Shown piece after piece: positions 1-8,857 of a stretch of 64,000 nt of DNA (the stretch's first letter is position 1; every line of letters starts with the position of its first letter). The position numbers and the translations under genes are program-made. This DNA comes from an archaeon (GTDB lineage: Archaea; Asgardarchaeota; Thorarchaeia; Thorarchaeales; Thorarchaeaceae): the NCBI GenBank assembly GCA_024276825.1, contig JAJRWI010000007.1, positions 17,346-81,345 on the forward strand. Direction: 5' to 3'. The notes beneath the pieces are model-generated. The model was not told the DNA's origin, did no database searches, and saw only the letters and a program-made list of their open reading frames with translations.

Positions 1-1191
1 AAAGTCGAGATGATCAATAAGGGAGAGAGTCCAATTAAGGGTAAAGAACCAAAACTCGATGAACTCCTGAAATCTGTTGTATCATCAGGAACTCTAAAGG
101 CTACAACCTCATACGAGCCAATACGCGAGGCTGATTATGTTCTCATTGTTGTACAGACTCCATTTAATATGCTAAGCAAGGAACCTTATTATCAGGCCCT
201 ACGATCAGCTGTGAGAAGTGTCGGTCAAAACCTGAAAAGAGGAGCCCTGGTCATCATCGAGTCTACTGTTGCCCCAGGAACAATGAACAAGATAGTGATA
301 CCAATTCTTGAGGCAGAATCTGGTCTAAAGGCTGGAAAAGAATTCCTGCTAGCAACAGCACCTGAGCGAGTCATGCCGGGCAAACTTCTATGGAATCTTG
401 TAAATCTTGATCGTGTTGTAGGGGGCATCAATGAGGAGAGCACGCAAGCCGCTATTGAACTTTACAAACATATTGTCAAAGGCGAATTATATCCAACTGA
501 TGCTTTGACTGCAGAAATTGTAAAAACAACTGAGAATGCGTATCGTGATGTTCAGATTGCCTTTGCAAATGAGATAGCGCTTTTATGTGAAAATGTTGGT
601 GCTGATGTTTATCAAGTGAGAGAGCTTGTTAACAAATCGCCATATCGAAACATGCATCTGCCCGGAGCTGGAGTTGGCGGGCATTGCTTACCCAAAGACA
701 GTTGGCTTCTTGCATTCGGCGCAAGGGGTGCTAATTCTCCTCGATTGATTGCCCTAGCAAGAGAGATCAATGACTCTATGCCAAGGCATTTGAGTGACCT
801 CTGTGTGGAGGCGTTGAAAGAGGCAGGAGTTGGAATATATGGGGCAAAAGTCACCGTTCTTGGAATTGCATATCTTGAGAATTCTGATGATACTCGAAAT
901 TCACCAGCCTTCACACTAATCAAAGCATTGGAGGTCTATGGGGCACATCCTATTGTTCATGATCCATTCGTAGAAGAAGCAAACGGGATTGTGATTGAAA
1001 AGTCGCTTGATAATGCCATTCGTGATTCTGATTGCGTAGTTCTGGTGACCGCACATGACGACTATCATAACGTTGATCTTGATCATCTCAAAAAGCTGAT
1101 GCGGACCCCTGTCATCGTTGATGGAAGAAAGGTCTTTGACAAGAAAGAGTGCTATGCAAAGGGCTTTGTGTTTCGAGGCATAGGTCGTTGA
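1..1191 (+). CDS. UDP-sugar (UDP-GlcNAc/ManNAc-type) 6-dehydrogenase, 5'-truncated
   Basis: NAD-dependent nucleotide-sugar dehydrogenase of the UDP-glucose/UDP-ManNAc dehydrogenase family, which oxidises C6 of a UDP-sugar to the uronic acid for surface glycan synthesis or protein glycosylation. The reading frame is open to base 1 and the N-terminal Rossmann GxGxxG motif is missing, so the gene begins outside the window. Visible family motifs are STVAPGTM, the APERVMPG block, the Lys/Asn helix EIVKTTENAYRD, and the catalytic loop GGHCLPKD, whose Cys is about residue 226 counted from the first Met at base 10. The C-terminal UDP-binding domain is complete (DDTRNSPA, HDPFV). Substrate (GlcNAc versus ManNAc form) cannot be decided. 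Many N-glycosylation sequons in nearby secreted proteins fit a glycan role. Confidence 0.9.
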   Translation, partial: KVEMINKGESPIKGKEPKLDELLKSVVSSGTLKATTSYEPIREADYVLIVVQTPFNMLSKEPYYQALRSAVRSVGQNLKRGALVIIESTVAPGTMNKIVIPILEAESGLKAGKEFLLATAPERVMPGKLLWNLVNLDRVVGGINEESTQAAIELYKHIVKGELYPTDALTAEIVKTTENAYRDVQIAFANEIALLCENVGADVYQVRELVNKSPYRNMHLPGAGVGGHCLPKDSWLLAFGARGANSPRLIALAREINDSMPRHLSDLCVEALKEAGVGIYGAKVTVLGIAYLENSDDTRNSPAFTLIKALEVYGAHPIVHDPFVEEANGIVIEKSLDNAIRDSDCVVLVTAHDDYHNVDLDHLKKLMRTPVIVDGRKVFDKKECYAKGFVFRGIGR

Positions 1192-1277
1192 AACATGTTT
1201 CTGCCAAGTGTTGTCGTGCAATCATACTAATTTGGAGAGAAACACAAGTCTTTTCTCCAAGTGGGTAACAATTACTG

Positions 1278-2129
1278 ATGGTGATACAAGTGACGAGGAT
1301 GCCTGTCGTTGCGGGCAGCTTTTACGAGGGAGATCATGAACTCTTAATGAAACGCCTGAAGAACTGTTTTCTCGGAGAGCTTGGGCCAGGTCAATTGCCA
1401 GAGGGTGCACCAGGAAGCAGTCGAAAATTGAAAGCAATCATCTCACCTCATGCAGGGTATATATATTCTGGAATGACCGCTGCCAATAATTATTTTCGAC
1501 TCTTTCAAGATGGTCGTCCAGACCATATTGTAATTATTGGACCAAATCATACTGGATACGGAAACAGTATTGCTATTTGCGAGGAGGATTGGCAGACCCC
1601 ATTAGGGGTTGTAAGATACGACAGATTGCTTGGCGGCGAGCTCATCGAGGGAAATGAGTATATCACTTCAGACTGTATAGCTCATAGTAGTGAACATTCA
1701 ATTGAAGTCCAGCTGCCATTCCTGCAGTATATATTTGGCGAAGATGTATCATTCGTGCCAATGTGTATAAGAGAGCATAGATATGAAACTCTTGAGTCGA
1801 TTGGGAAGACTCTTGTTCAACTTGCTAAAGAAATGGACATCCTCATTATTGCAAGTTCTGATTTCACGCATTTCGAACCTGCAGATGCTGCGAGAATGAA
1901 GGACCAGCAGGCAATTGAGTATCTGCAATTTCTAAATCCCAAAGGATTCCTCGAGTATGTGTTGAAACATCGAGTCAGTATTTGCGGAGTGGCCCCGATT
2001 ACAATAGCAACTGTCTTTGCCAAAGAACTTGGTGCAACTGAGTTTAACATTATCAAGTACACTAACTCTGGTGACATCACTGGTGATCGTAGCAGTGTGG
2101 TTGCATACGTTTCAGCTGAATTCATCTAA
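1278..2129 (+). CDS. MEMO1 family protein
   Basis: Member of the MEMO1/COG1355 family, related in fold to extradiol dioxygenases and class III nitrilase-like metal enzymes; in archaea it is linked to the AmmeMemoRadiSam set, and its reaction is not settled. The full length (about 283 residues) matches the family. The metal-site residues are all present: His in SPHAGYIYSG, His in IGPNHTG, His in SSDFTHFE, and the Cys in SICGVAP. The family N-terminus (PVVAGSFYEGD) begins seven residues after the first Met; an internal GTG at 1290 giving MTRMPVVAG is an equally good start. No AMMECR1 or radical-SAM partner lies beside it here. It converges on the MFS gene with a 15-nt gap. Confidence 0.9.
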   Translation: MVIQVTRMPVVAGSFYEGDHELLMKRLKNCFLGELGPGQLPEGAPGSSRKLKAIISPHAGYIYSGMTAANNYFRLFQDGRPDHIVIIGPNHTGYGNSIAICEEDWQTPLGVVRYDRLLGGELIEGNEYITSDCIAHSSEHSIEVQLPFLQYIFGEDVSFVPMCIREHRYETLESIGKTLVQLAKEMDILIIASSDFTHFEPADAARMKDQQAIEYLQFLNPKGFLEYVLKHRVSICGVAPITIATVFAKELGATEFNIIKYTNSGDITGDRSSVVAYVSAEFI

Positions 2130-2144
2130 ACCTGTGAGTGATAA

Positions 2145-3422
2145 TTACAGTGTTTCAGGCGTGTTTGAATGACTCAGTGGCGATTCATCATCCTTCAATA
2201 GTTTTGGAATATAACTCGGCAGACCTATGGCACCTACTATTGCCCCTGCAAAGGATGCAGCTGCTGCGACAATTAATCCCTCGGTGCTCGTGTTATACAT
2301 ATCATAAAGAACACCTCCGAGCAAAGGTGAAACGACATAGGCACCATTACTGATTGCTCCAAACATGCCCATGATTGATCCATAATGCTCCTTGTCGGTC
2401 AGATCTGCAATCAATGCTTGGATAGTTGGGCCCCTCATGGAAATAGCAATTGCAAGAACACTGCCTGCAACAATGAAGTCCACAGTATCGCCAGAAACAA
2501 GGAAGAACAACAATGAAATCGTTCCCACAACTGATCCAGCAACTATCAACCACTTTCGACCAGAAGTATCAGAGATCTTTCCAAAGGCCACATTTCCAAC
2601 TATCATGACAAGTCCGAGCACACCAAAGAAGATACCAATCTCTATGGGTGTGATGCCAAATCGTTCAACTGCATCTAATACAAATGCCACTTCTAGTATG
2701 CCCATTGCGAACATGTTTGCAAACATTGCAATGCCAAGAGCAGAATATGCCTTTGTATTATTTGAGATGACCTTACGGACAGATATCTTTGGTCTATCCC
2801 CATAAGCTGCAGTTCGGTGTTTAGGCTCGGAGACCAGTACAAGGATTGCCATAAAGGTCCCGAGAGTTATGACAGCTGCGACTATGAAGGGGAGCCGAAT
2901 ACCCAAGAATTGAGCTAGGACACCTCCAATTGTTGGACCTATTATAAAACCAACCATGTTTCCCATACTGAGATAGCCCATTGCAGTGCCTCTGTTCTCA
3001 GGAACTGTCATATCAGATACAAATGCATTAGCCGCAGGAAAGAAACCAGCAGAAACAGCACCTTCGAGAGCACGCGCTAGGATCATGACAATGATATTTG
3101 ATGCAAACGCATAGACCACATTTGCAAAGGCAAAGCCTATCATGGACCCCAATAGAACTGGGCGTCTTCCAACTTTGTCAGAGAGACCTCCAAAAGGGCC
3201 CGCAAGTAGAATTCGAGTTATGGCGAATGAGGCTGCAAGGACTCCAAGTTCAGTACCACCCACACCAAGCGCAACGATGTAATAGGGAAAGATAGGAGTC
3301 ACTATTCCAAAGCCAATTTGCAGAATGCTCAGAGAAAAGGCCAACATCCAGACCTGATGCATACCCTCTTGCCGGTCTATTTCAGCAATATCATTATTTG
3401 GAGAGTATGTTTCAGTCTGCAT
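2145..3422 (-). CDS. MFS multidrug-type transporter
   Basis: Major facilitator superfamily transporter with about 12 membrane helices, most like the drug/sugar efflux branch of DHA1 type. The cytoplasmic loop between helices 2 and 3 carries the motif A signature GGLSDKVGRRPVLLG, and a related GKISDTSGRK sits in the second half, as expected from the internal repeat of the fold. I place the start at the ATG at 3422 (MQTETYSPNN) because a longer version from 3491 would run into the end of the upstream ACT-domain gene. It lies 58 nt after that gene on the same strand and may share its transcript. Substrate unknown. Confidence 0.85.
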   Translation of the reverse strand: MQTETYSPNNDIAEIDRQEGMHQVWMLAFSLSILQIGFGIVTPIFPYYIVALGVGGTELGVLAASFAITRILLAGPFGGLSDKVGRRPVLLGSMIGFAFANVVYAFASNIIVMILARALEGAVSAGFFPAANAFVSDMTVPENRGTAMGYLSMGNMVGFIIGPTIGGVLAQFLGIRLPFIVAAVITLGTFMAILVLVSEPKHRTAAYGDRPKISVRKVISNNTKAYSALGIAMFANMFAMGILEVAFVLDAVERFGITPIEIGIFFGVLGLVMIVGNVAFGKISDTSGRKWLIVAGSVVGTISLLFFLVSGDTVDFIVAGSVLAIAISMRGPTIQALIADLTDKEHYGSIMGMFGAISNGAYVVSPLLGGVLYDMYNTSTEGLIVAAAASFAGAIVGAIGLPSYIPKLLKDDESPLSHSNTPETL

Positions 3423-3480
3423 GAAAAACCCTCGAAAACAAGATTTGAGTGGTCTTTTTAGGCATTGCTGACGGGGTAAT

Positions 3481-3996
3481 TTATTTTTCAATTATCACTT
3501 TGCTGACACCATCTATCTCAGTCAGGATCTCAATTACAGATCCAGGGAGTGGGTCCTCCGTAATGACTTTCAGACAGGGCTCCTTGTAAATTGCAACATC
3601 TTCTGCCACAACCTGTCGTATGGTTATTCCATGTCCTGCAATGGTCGCAGTGACTCGAGAGAGAATCCCAGGGGTTTCTGGTGACTCCACAAAGATTGTG
3701 ACAACGCCATATCCGAAGATCTTGCTGACTTTCTCCAACGAACTGCCTGCAGGTCGGAGTAGTCTAAAGAACTCATAGAGATCTGGATGTTCCCAGATAA
3801 CTTCGGTTGTAGCACGAACCGTCCTGCGGTCAACTTTTGGTGACAACGAGTCGCCAATGGACTTGAGTGGAATTCTTATGTTGCCACACTTTACTATGCC
3901 AGGACCCTCTATATGAAACCCATGGCGAATCAAGGTTTCAGCAATCTTAAGACGTTGTGGAGAGTCTTTGAAACACTCCACAATTTGCTTCCACAT
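3481..3996 (-). CDS. ACT-domain regulator of amino-acid metabolism (COG2150-like)
   Basis: Small cytoplasmic protein with an N-terminal helical segment that resembles a helix-turn-helix (residues about 1-60, with RLKIAETLIRHGF) and a C-terminal ACT domain (about 95-171, starting VVTIFVESPETPGILSRVTATIAGHGI). ACT domains bind amino acids, and archaeal proteins of this layout are described as regulators of amino-acid metabolism, so ligand-dependent DNA binding is the likely role. The start ATG at 3996 has a strong ribosome site (AAGGAG) just upstream. It precedes the MFS gene on the same strand. The ligand is not readable from sequence. Confidence 0.75.
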   Translation of the reverse strand: MWKQIVECFKDSPQRLKIAETLIRHGFHIEGPGIVKCGNIRIPLKSIGDSLSPKVDRRTVRATTEVIWEHPDLYEFFRLLRPAGSSLEKVSKIFGYGVVTIFVESPETPGILSRVTATIAGHGITIRQVVAEDVAIYKEPCLKVITEDPLPGSVIEILTEIDGVSKVIIEK

Positions 3997-4092
3997 CGCA
4001 TACTACTCCTTTCAGTCCCTTTTATATCATCATGCCGCATATTATTTCTTTGGCTTTGCTGAATGAATGCAACAAGTTGGAGATGTGACCAT

Positions 4093-4398
4093 ATGGGAGA
4101 ATCATACAAGGTGATAGCAGAGGTGTTTGAGATCAGATCTGAGCCTGGCAAGCAGCCATGTTCTCTATACTCAATAGGTGATAAGTTCGACCTTTCGGAT
4201 ATGGAAGACAGAGCAAAACTCTGCCACTGGGCATTTCATTCAATGTTGCCATTCTGGTCAGTATTGCGGTTTGGTGGCACTCTACCTTGGGAACCAGATC
4301 CCGATGTGGCCTATGTGGCATGTCCAGACCCGAACAACGTGGTTGTTTTTAAGCTCTCACGAACTCGGGAACAAGAAGAGAAGGCGAAAGATGAATGA
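4093..4398 (+). CDS. TIGR04076 family protein
   Basis: Short protein of about 101 residues matching the TIGR04076 family: an N-terminal beta segment (YKVIAEVFEI), a middle CHWAFHSMLPFWSVLRFGG block, and a C-terminal PDPDVAYVACPDPNNVVVF block. Family function is unknown; members occur in anaerobic archaea and bacteria, often near redox enzymes. The start chosen is the ATG at 4093 (MGESYKVIAE), since homologues begin at the YKV strand; a Met 30 nt upstream would add a stretch with no family match. The stop lies 51 nt before the proposed methyltransferase start. Confidence 0.7.
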   Translation: MGESYKVIAEVFEIRSEPGKQPCSLYSIGDKFDLSDMEDRAKLCHWAFHSMLPFWSVLRFGGTLPWEPDPDVAYVACPDPNNVVVFKLSRTREQEEKAKDE

Positions 4399-4449
4399 TT
4401 GCCCGTAGAGCTCTGCGGAGATGATGCAATCTCAATTGAAGTGATCTGG

Positions 4450-6501
4450 ATGAGTGATAATGTACAGAGAATTTTGGCCAAGCTAGAAGTGTATCCTGTT
4501 CATAAACTCAGTTTCAACATTCTTTGTTCTTGCCTCAAGTCTTTGCAAGAATCACTCAATATTAATGATCTCAACGAGTTCACATCTACTGACATACCAA
4601 TTCTCACAGGACTCTCAAGACTTAATGATATTGATTTCCACATCATATCTAATGAGATGAAGAGGTCGATTCCTATCAAGCAATGTCAGAATCAAGTACA
4701 GAAGTTGCTCTCGCAGGAGGATCGGAAACGCTTTGCTGCTTTCTTCACCAGATCAAAAGGCACAAGTTTCATGGCACAAGTAGTAGCGAAGTACATCGAA
4801 ACAGAGAAGAGAAGTCAGGTCATAATCGCCGATCCATTTTTGGGGTCTGGACAAACACTTACAGAGGCAGTGGGGTACATTGGCATAAATCGAATCAAGA
4901 GTGTATGGGGAATTGAGCCAGTTTCACTGTCTGCTCTAGTGGCATATGCTGCACTGATGAAGCAGTTTGATGGCAGAGGAAGTGCTGTCAACATAAATGT
5001 GGGAGATGCATTCGAGATACTGAGCAGTAATGGAAGTTCAAGAGTTGGCTATTCAGCAGATGTCATCCTTACCAATCCTCCCTTTACTAGAGGGCAATAT
5101 CTCGACAGGGATTACCGCAGGTTCCTACTATCAACGGTGAGGAGTCTGGGCTATGGCAAATACCTTGCGCGTCGTGATACGAGTCTACAGATCCTGTCAA
5201 TGTTTCTTGCAGATCATATTCTAGGGGACAAGGGGCTTCTTGTTTCTGTCCTTCCAGCATCCACATTCTACACGCTCTCTGGTCGTGGACTGAAGAAAAT
5301 GCTTGGACAAGAATATTGCATTCATTCAATAGTTGGGACAGACTCACAAACATCATTCTCTGAAGACAGCGGCTTCAAAGAAGTCATTCTGATTGCGACC
5401 AAGGGGCATACTGGGAAGAATAAAACATTATTCGCAAATCTTAACGAGAACACCAAATTCCTTGTCAACGAGCTATTTGATGTTCAAAGCAGGTCACTCC
5501 ATCAAAGAGTTGACCTCAACAACATTTCGAGATTCTTTTACAATAACTGGATTGTCTTCTTGAATGACTCAGGACTGGTCAACATAATCAATGATTTATT
5601 CATTCAGGGACTAGAATCGGGCACACTCGGCTATTGGAGTGAGATCTTGAATCGCGGCAGCATAATCAGAGGAGTGGAGATGTATGGCCCAGAGTTCTTT
5701 TTCATCCCAAACAAGTTCTGGTCCATTAGTGGAGCGACCAAGAAGTATATAGAAATATTCAATCCTGCTGAAAGAGTCAAACTTGCAATTGATAGAAGAT
5801 ATCTAGTGCGAGCATTGCGAAAACCCAGTCTTTATGCAATGACCATGACTGCAAAAGTGGAGTCGTTCATGCTTTCATTGCCGGAAGTGTCAATGGCACG
5901 ATTTCCTTCGGATATTCAACAGTATATCAAATGGGGAGTCAGATCAGGAACTGCGAGCCCTGCAATAGTAAACTATGGAGAGTATTGGTACAGTCATGTC
6001 CATCGGCAGATGATGACAAAGCAACCTTTTGGTCAGCTGTTCTTCCCAGACAAGGTGGACATCAAGTTCAAGAGGAGAGGAGTGTTTGCGAACTTCACAC
6101 AAGACAACATTGCTGCATCTAAAAATTTCTATATAGTAAAAAATCAATATATTGATCAGACAAGATTGTTGTTGGCATGGTTCAATAGCACATTCTTCTT
6201 GGCCAGTCTTCTCGTGCTTGGAAGAAATATATCAAGAACATGGACACGCTTGTTAATCAATGACTATATGGAACTGCCAGTGATCAATGTGAAGTCGATT
6301 GCCGCTGAGAAAATGAGGGATATCATCGATTGTATTGATACTATGGTATCTGCTGAACTCTCACCTTTTTGGGAGCAGATCGATAGTGAATATCGTACAA
6401 ACATGGACATTGCAATTGCAAAGGCGATTGGAGTGAGGGATCCAAGGAGCCTTGTCAAGCGATTATATGGAGGATTAAGAAGGTGGAGAGAGAACAACTA
6501 G
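4450..6501 (+). CDS. Orphan N6-adenine DNA methyltransferase (gamma-type) with C-terminal target-recognition region
   Basis: SAM-dependent DNA methyltransferase of about 683 residues. After an N-terminal helical region come motif I (DPFLGSGQTLTEA, about residue 128) and the catalytic motif IV (TNPPFTRG, about residue 208), in the I-then-IV order of gamma-class amino-methyltransferases such as HsdM and type IIG enzymes. The C-terminal half (after about residue 330) is a likely target-recognition domain. No endonuclease, specificity subunit or BREX partner lies beside it, so it looks like an orphan methylase; a type IIG nuclease domain was not seen. I chose the ATG at 4450, preceded by GTGATC; a TTG start at 4399 would add 17 residues. 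The stop overlaps the convergent GNAT gene by 4 nt. Confidence 0.8.
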   Translation: MSDNVQRILAKLEVYPVHKLSFNILCSCLKSLQESLNINDLNEFTSTDIPILTGLSRLNDIDFHIISNEMKRSIPIKQCQNQVQKLLSQEDRKRFAAFFTRSKGTSFMAQVVAKYIETEKRSQVIIADPFLGSGQTLTEAVGYIGINRIKSVWGIEPVSLSALVAYAALMKQFDGRGSAVNINVGDAFEILSSNGSSRVGYSADVILTNPPFTRGQYLDRDYRRFLLSTVRSLGYGKYLARRDTSLQILSMFLADHILGDKGLLVSVLPASTFYTLSGRGLKKMLGQEYCIHSIVGTDSQTSFSEDSGFKEVILIATKGHTGKNKTLFANLNENTKFLVNELFDVQSRSLHQRVDLNNISRFFYNNWIVFLNDSGLVNIINDLFIQGLESGTLGYWSEILNRGSIIRGVEMYGPEFFFIPNKFWSISGATKKYIEIFNPAERVKLAIDRRYLVRALRKPSLYAMTMTAKVESFMLSLPEVSMARFPSDIQQYIKWGVRSGTASPAIVNYGEYWYSHVHRQMMTKQPFGQLFFPDKVDIKFKRRGVFANFTQDNIAASKNFYIVKNQYIDQTRLLLAWFNSTFFLASLLVLGRNISRTWTRLLINDYMELPVINVKSIAAEKMRDIIDCIDTMVSAELSPFWEQIDSEYRTNMDIAIAKAIGVRDPRSLVKRLYGGLRRWRENN

Positions 6502-7028
6502 TGGAGGAGTTTCTCCATTAGAACTTCATCAATATAGTCGTGGGGCATTTTGAAGTGCTTCTTTCTGATTCCCACAAAGCGATAGCCCATTGACTCGTAA
6601 AGTCGTCTTGCAATCATATTGTCTTCGAATGTGGACAGGATTATTTTCTCATAGTCCATTTCACGTGCGAATTCTTCTGCACATTGCATAAGAGCCCGAC
6701 CAACACCAATGCATCTGAAGTCTTTCATCACAACAATTCCGAGACGGGCAACATGCTTTGATGCCATCCATTCTTCAGGCTGCAATGATAGATGTCCGAC
6801 ATATTCGCCATCAATCATAGCCTTGAGAATCACTTCACGGCGAAAATGGGTCTGTTGAATCCATCGAGTCCAGTCATCCACATTTGAATTGGGCTTCAAG
6901 ACTGGAAGCCAACGACGTTCTCCGACTACAGAGTTGAATCCGTTGTAAAGAACCTCTGCATCATTGACAGTGGCGCGTCTGATTATGACTGTTCGACCAT
7001 CTTTTGTGGAATATTCCCATTCTCTCAT
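6498..7028 (-). CDS. GNAT family N-acetyltransferase
   Basis: Acetyl-CoA-dependent N-acetyltransferase of about 176 residues. The GNAT fold is clear: an N-terminal beta strand VIIRRATVNDAEVL, the VGHLSL strand, the core LGIVVMKDFRCIGVGRALM that ends in the acetyl-CoA pyrophosphate-binding loop (R/Q-x-x-G-x-G/A form, here RCIGVG), and the C-terminal NMIARRLYESMGYRFVG segment. The proteins acetylated are unknown. I chose the ATG at 7028 because the longer TTG start at 7070 would lie inside the upstream gene. It follows the split-barrel gene on the same strand with a short gap and may be co-transcribed with the glycyl-radical operon. Confidence 0.85.
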   Translation of the reverse strand: MREWEYSTKDGRTVIIRRATVNDAEVLYNGFNSVVGERRWLPVLKPNSNVDDWTRWIQQTHFRREVILKAMIDGEYVGHLSLQPEEWMASKHVARLGIVVMKDFRCIGVGRALMQCAEEFAREMDYEKIILSTFEDNMIARRLYESMGYRFVGIRKKHFKMPHDYIDEVLMEKLLH

Positions 7029-7053
7029 CAACTCAGCGCTCCAATTCTGGACA

Positions 7054-7890
7054 TTACTTGAGAACTTCAACTCTTTTCAATGGGCTGACATCAATCCTCT
7101 CGCCTGGTCGAGGTAGGGAACAAGCATAAACGCTATCAAGTTGGATGTATGCACTGTTATCATCAATAATCCTGAAAGTGCCTTTGACTTGAAACACTTG
7201 AGGCTCCATGGTGACAAGAAGTACCGCAACATGTTGTCCATCCTTCAGTGAATATCCCCTTCGTTTCTCCTCTCCCCTGTTGACCACTAGGGCATTCGGT
7301 GCTGCTGATACCATCCCCATACAGGGCATTGCAACAGGATATCCATCATCATCTATGAATGCGAGGACCTTGACAGCAGCCATCATGTCAAACCGCTTTC
7401 TCACATTGAGTGGCAAGTTGCCTTCTTCGGTTGGAGAGACCCTGACTTTTGATCTGGCCCTCTTGGCCTTCAAATATGAAGAAAGGATTGGGAGCTTGCA
7501 GATTCTCAAGTTATTACTGGCCCAGACTGCATCGGCCACACCAGCTGCTCGTGCATTGGTATACTGACTATATCTAAAGAGGGGAGTCATCGCCATAAAC
7601 TCATAATACTCGTCATTACGGTGGAACGACTCAAAGTCTGCCTTGATCAACCAATTGTCAAGGTCTAGGGTCATAACGAGAATTGACATCTTTATGTTTC
7701 CAGCTTCAAGATTCTTGCGAGTCTTGTAGGTCATGAAGTCTCCATACACAAGCCTGTCCTTCTCATAGACATCCCAAGACATCACCAATGCCACATTGGG
7801 CTCATCATTACTATCCTTGGTGACCATGAATTTGGGATTCTCAAAAACCTTCAGGGCTCTGGCCAGATCTTCTATTATCACATTAGCCAC
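7054..7890 (-). CDS. Double split-barrel (pyridoxamine-phosphate-oxidase-like) protein, third gene of glycyl-radical operon
   Basis: A 278-residue protein that looks like two tandem flavin-reductase/PNPOx-like split beta-barrels: one around residues 10-120 (NPKFMVTKDSNDEPNVALVMSW, then KTRKNLEAGNIKMSILVMT) and one around 165-275 (AAVKVLAFIDDDGYPVAMPCMG, then LKDGQHVAVLLVTMEP). Such folds usually bind FMN, F420 or haem. The start is a GTG at 7890 behind a strong GGAGGTGA ribosome site. Its first 8 nt overlap the end of the activase gene, so the two are almost certainly co-translated. I do not recognise a precise family and the link to the glycyl-radical enzyme is inferred from position. Confidence 0.65.
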   Translation of the reverse strand: MANVIIEDLARALKVFENPKFMVTKDSNDEPNVALVMSWDVYEKDRLVYGDFMTYKTRKNLEAGNIKMSILVMTLDLDNWLIKADFESFHRNDEYYEFMAMTPLFRYSQYTNARAAGVADAVWASNNLRICKLPILSSYLKAKRARSKVRVSPTEEGNLPLNVRKRFDMMAAVKVLAFIDDDGYPVAMPCMGMVSAAPNALVVNRGEEKRRGYSLKDGQHVAVLLVTMEPQVFQVKGTFRIIDDNSAYIQLDSVYACSLPRPGERIDVSPLKRVEVLK

Positions 7891-8857
7891 ATTTAGTCAC
7901 CTCCATTTTTGGTGAGGACTGCTCATTATCATCTCTCTGAGTCATCCCGGACCAGTGAACATTCTTTACTCCAGCATCTCGTGCAATCAGTGATAGGTGT
8001 TCCATCACTTCCCTTGATATCAATGGAGCATCCTTCAGGAGGTAGGTGGTATCAAAGAGAGTATACTTGTCGATGCACATATTGTTGAATGCAAGGAGGT
8101 CATAACGTTCAACATTGGGCAGACTGCTGACTATGAACTCTGCAATAGCACGAATATTATCAATGTTATCAGTATGATCAGGAATGATTGGTGTTCGTAT
8201 CCACATCGGTATGCCAGATTCAGCAATCACCTTGGCATTCTCTAGAATTCGCTCATTAGGAACTCCAGTATGCTTCTCATGCAAGGCGGAGTCCATGATC
8301 TTCAAGTCATAAAGTACCAAGTCAAAATGTGGAAGGGCTCTTCGAAGGACTAACTCGCTATAATATCCACAAGTGTCGAGTGCTACATGAATCCCTAGTT
8401 TCTTCAGACCCTCAGCCACTTCTATTACAAAATCTGGCTGATATAGAGGCTCACCACCTGACAGCGTTACTCCGCCATTAGAGGTCTCGAAGAAGATGGC
8501 GTCTCGTGCCAGCTCCTCAACCAAGTCCTCTGCAGCCCATTCTTGACCCATGAGTTCCATTGCCGTTGTAGGACAGACCTCGACGCAAGTGCCACACACT
8601 TTGCATCTGATGCGATCAACCTTCATTCCATCCTTTGTGAGTTCCAATGCATTCTCGGGACAAGACCTCACACATGCTTGGTCGCCGATGCAACGAGTAC
8701 TGTGCCAGATTATGATTGGGTCCGCATTGATAGTTTCAATGTTATGGCACCAGACGCATCTTAGGGGACAACCTTTTAGGAAAGCGGTCGTTCGGATCCC
8801 CGGACCGTCCTCTGTTGAGCATCGTTGGATATTCGTAATCAGGCCTTTTGCTGTCAT
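7883..8857 (-). CDS. Glycyl-radical enzyme activating protein (radical SAM)
   Basis: Radical SAM activase that uses a [4Fe-4S] cluster and S-adenosylmethionine to place the glycyl radical on its partner enzyme. The radical SAM motif CPLRCVWC is near residues 30-37; a ferredoxin-like insert follows with two cysteine groups (around CIGDQACVRSC and CKVCGTCVEVC), which marks the PflA-like activases of the PFL2 group rather than classical pyruvate formate-lyase activase. The GGEP motif (LSGGEPLYQP) and later DTCGY and YDLK strands complete the barrel. The start codon overlaps the stop of the glycyl-radical enzyme gene (TAATG), and the stop overlaps the next gene, so the operon is tight. Confidence 0.93.
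   Translation of the reverse strand: MTAKGLITNIQRCSTEDGPGIRTTAFLKGCPLRCVWCHNIETINADPIIIWHSTRCIGDQACVRSCPENALELTKDGMKVDRIRCKVCGTCVEVCPTTAMELMGQEWAAEDLVEELARDAIFFETSNGGVTLSGGEPLYQPDFVIEVAEGLKKLGIHVALDTCGYYSELVLRRALPHFDLVLYDLKIMDSALHEKHTGVPNERILENAKVIAESGIPMWIRTPIIPDHTDNIDNIRAIAEFIVSSLPNVERYDLLAFNNMCIDKYTLFDTTYLLKDAPLISREVMEHLSLIARDAGVKNVHWSGMTQRDDNEQSSPKMEVTKCG

Noticed and set aside
4399..4449. TTG start extending the DNA methyltransferase by 17 residues
   Set aside because: The added residues match no motif, and the ATG at 4450 has a GTGATC sequence before it.
7029..7070. TTG start for the GNAT gene inside the upstream gene
   Set aside because: It overlaps the end of the upstream gene, and the ATG at 7028 suits the family N-terminus.
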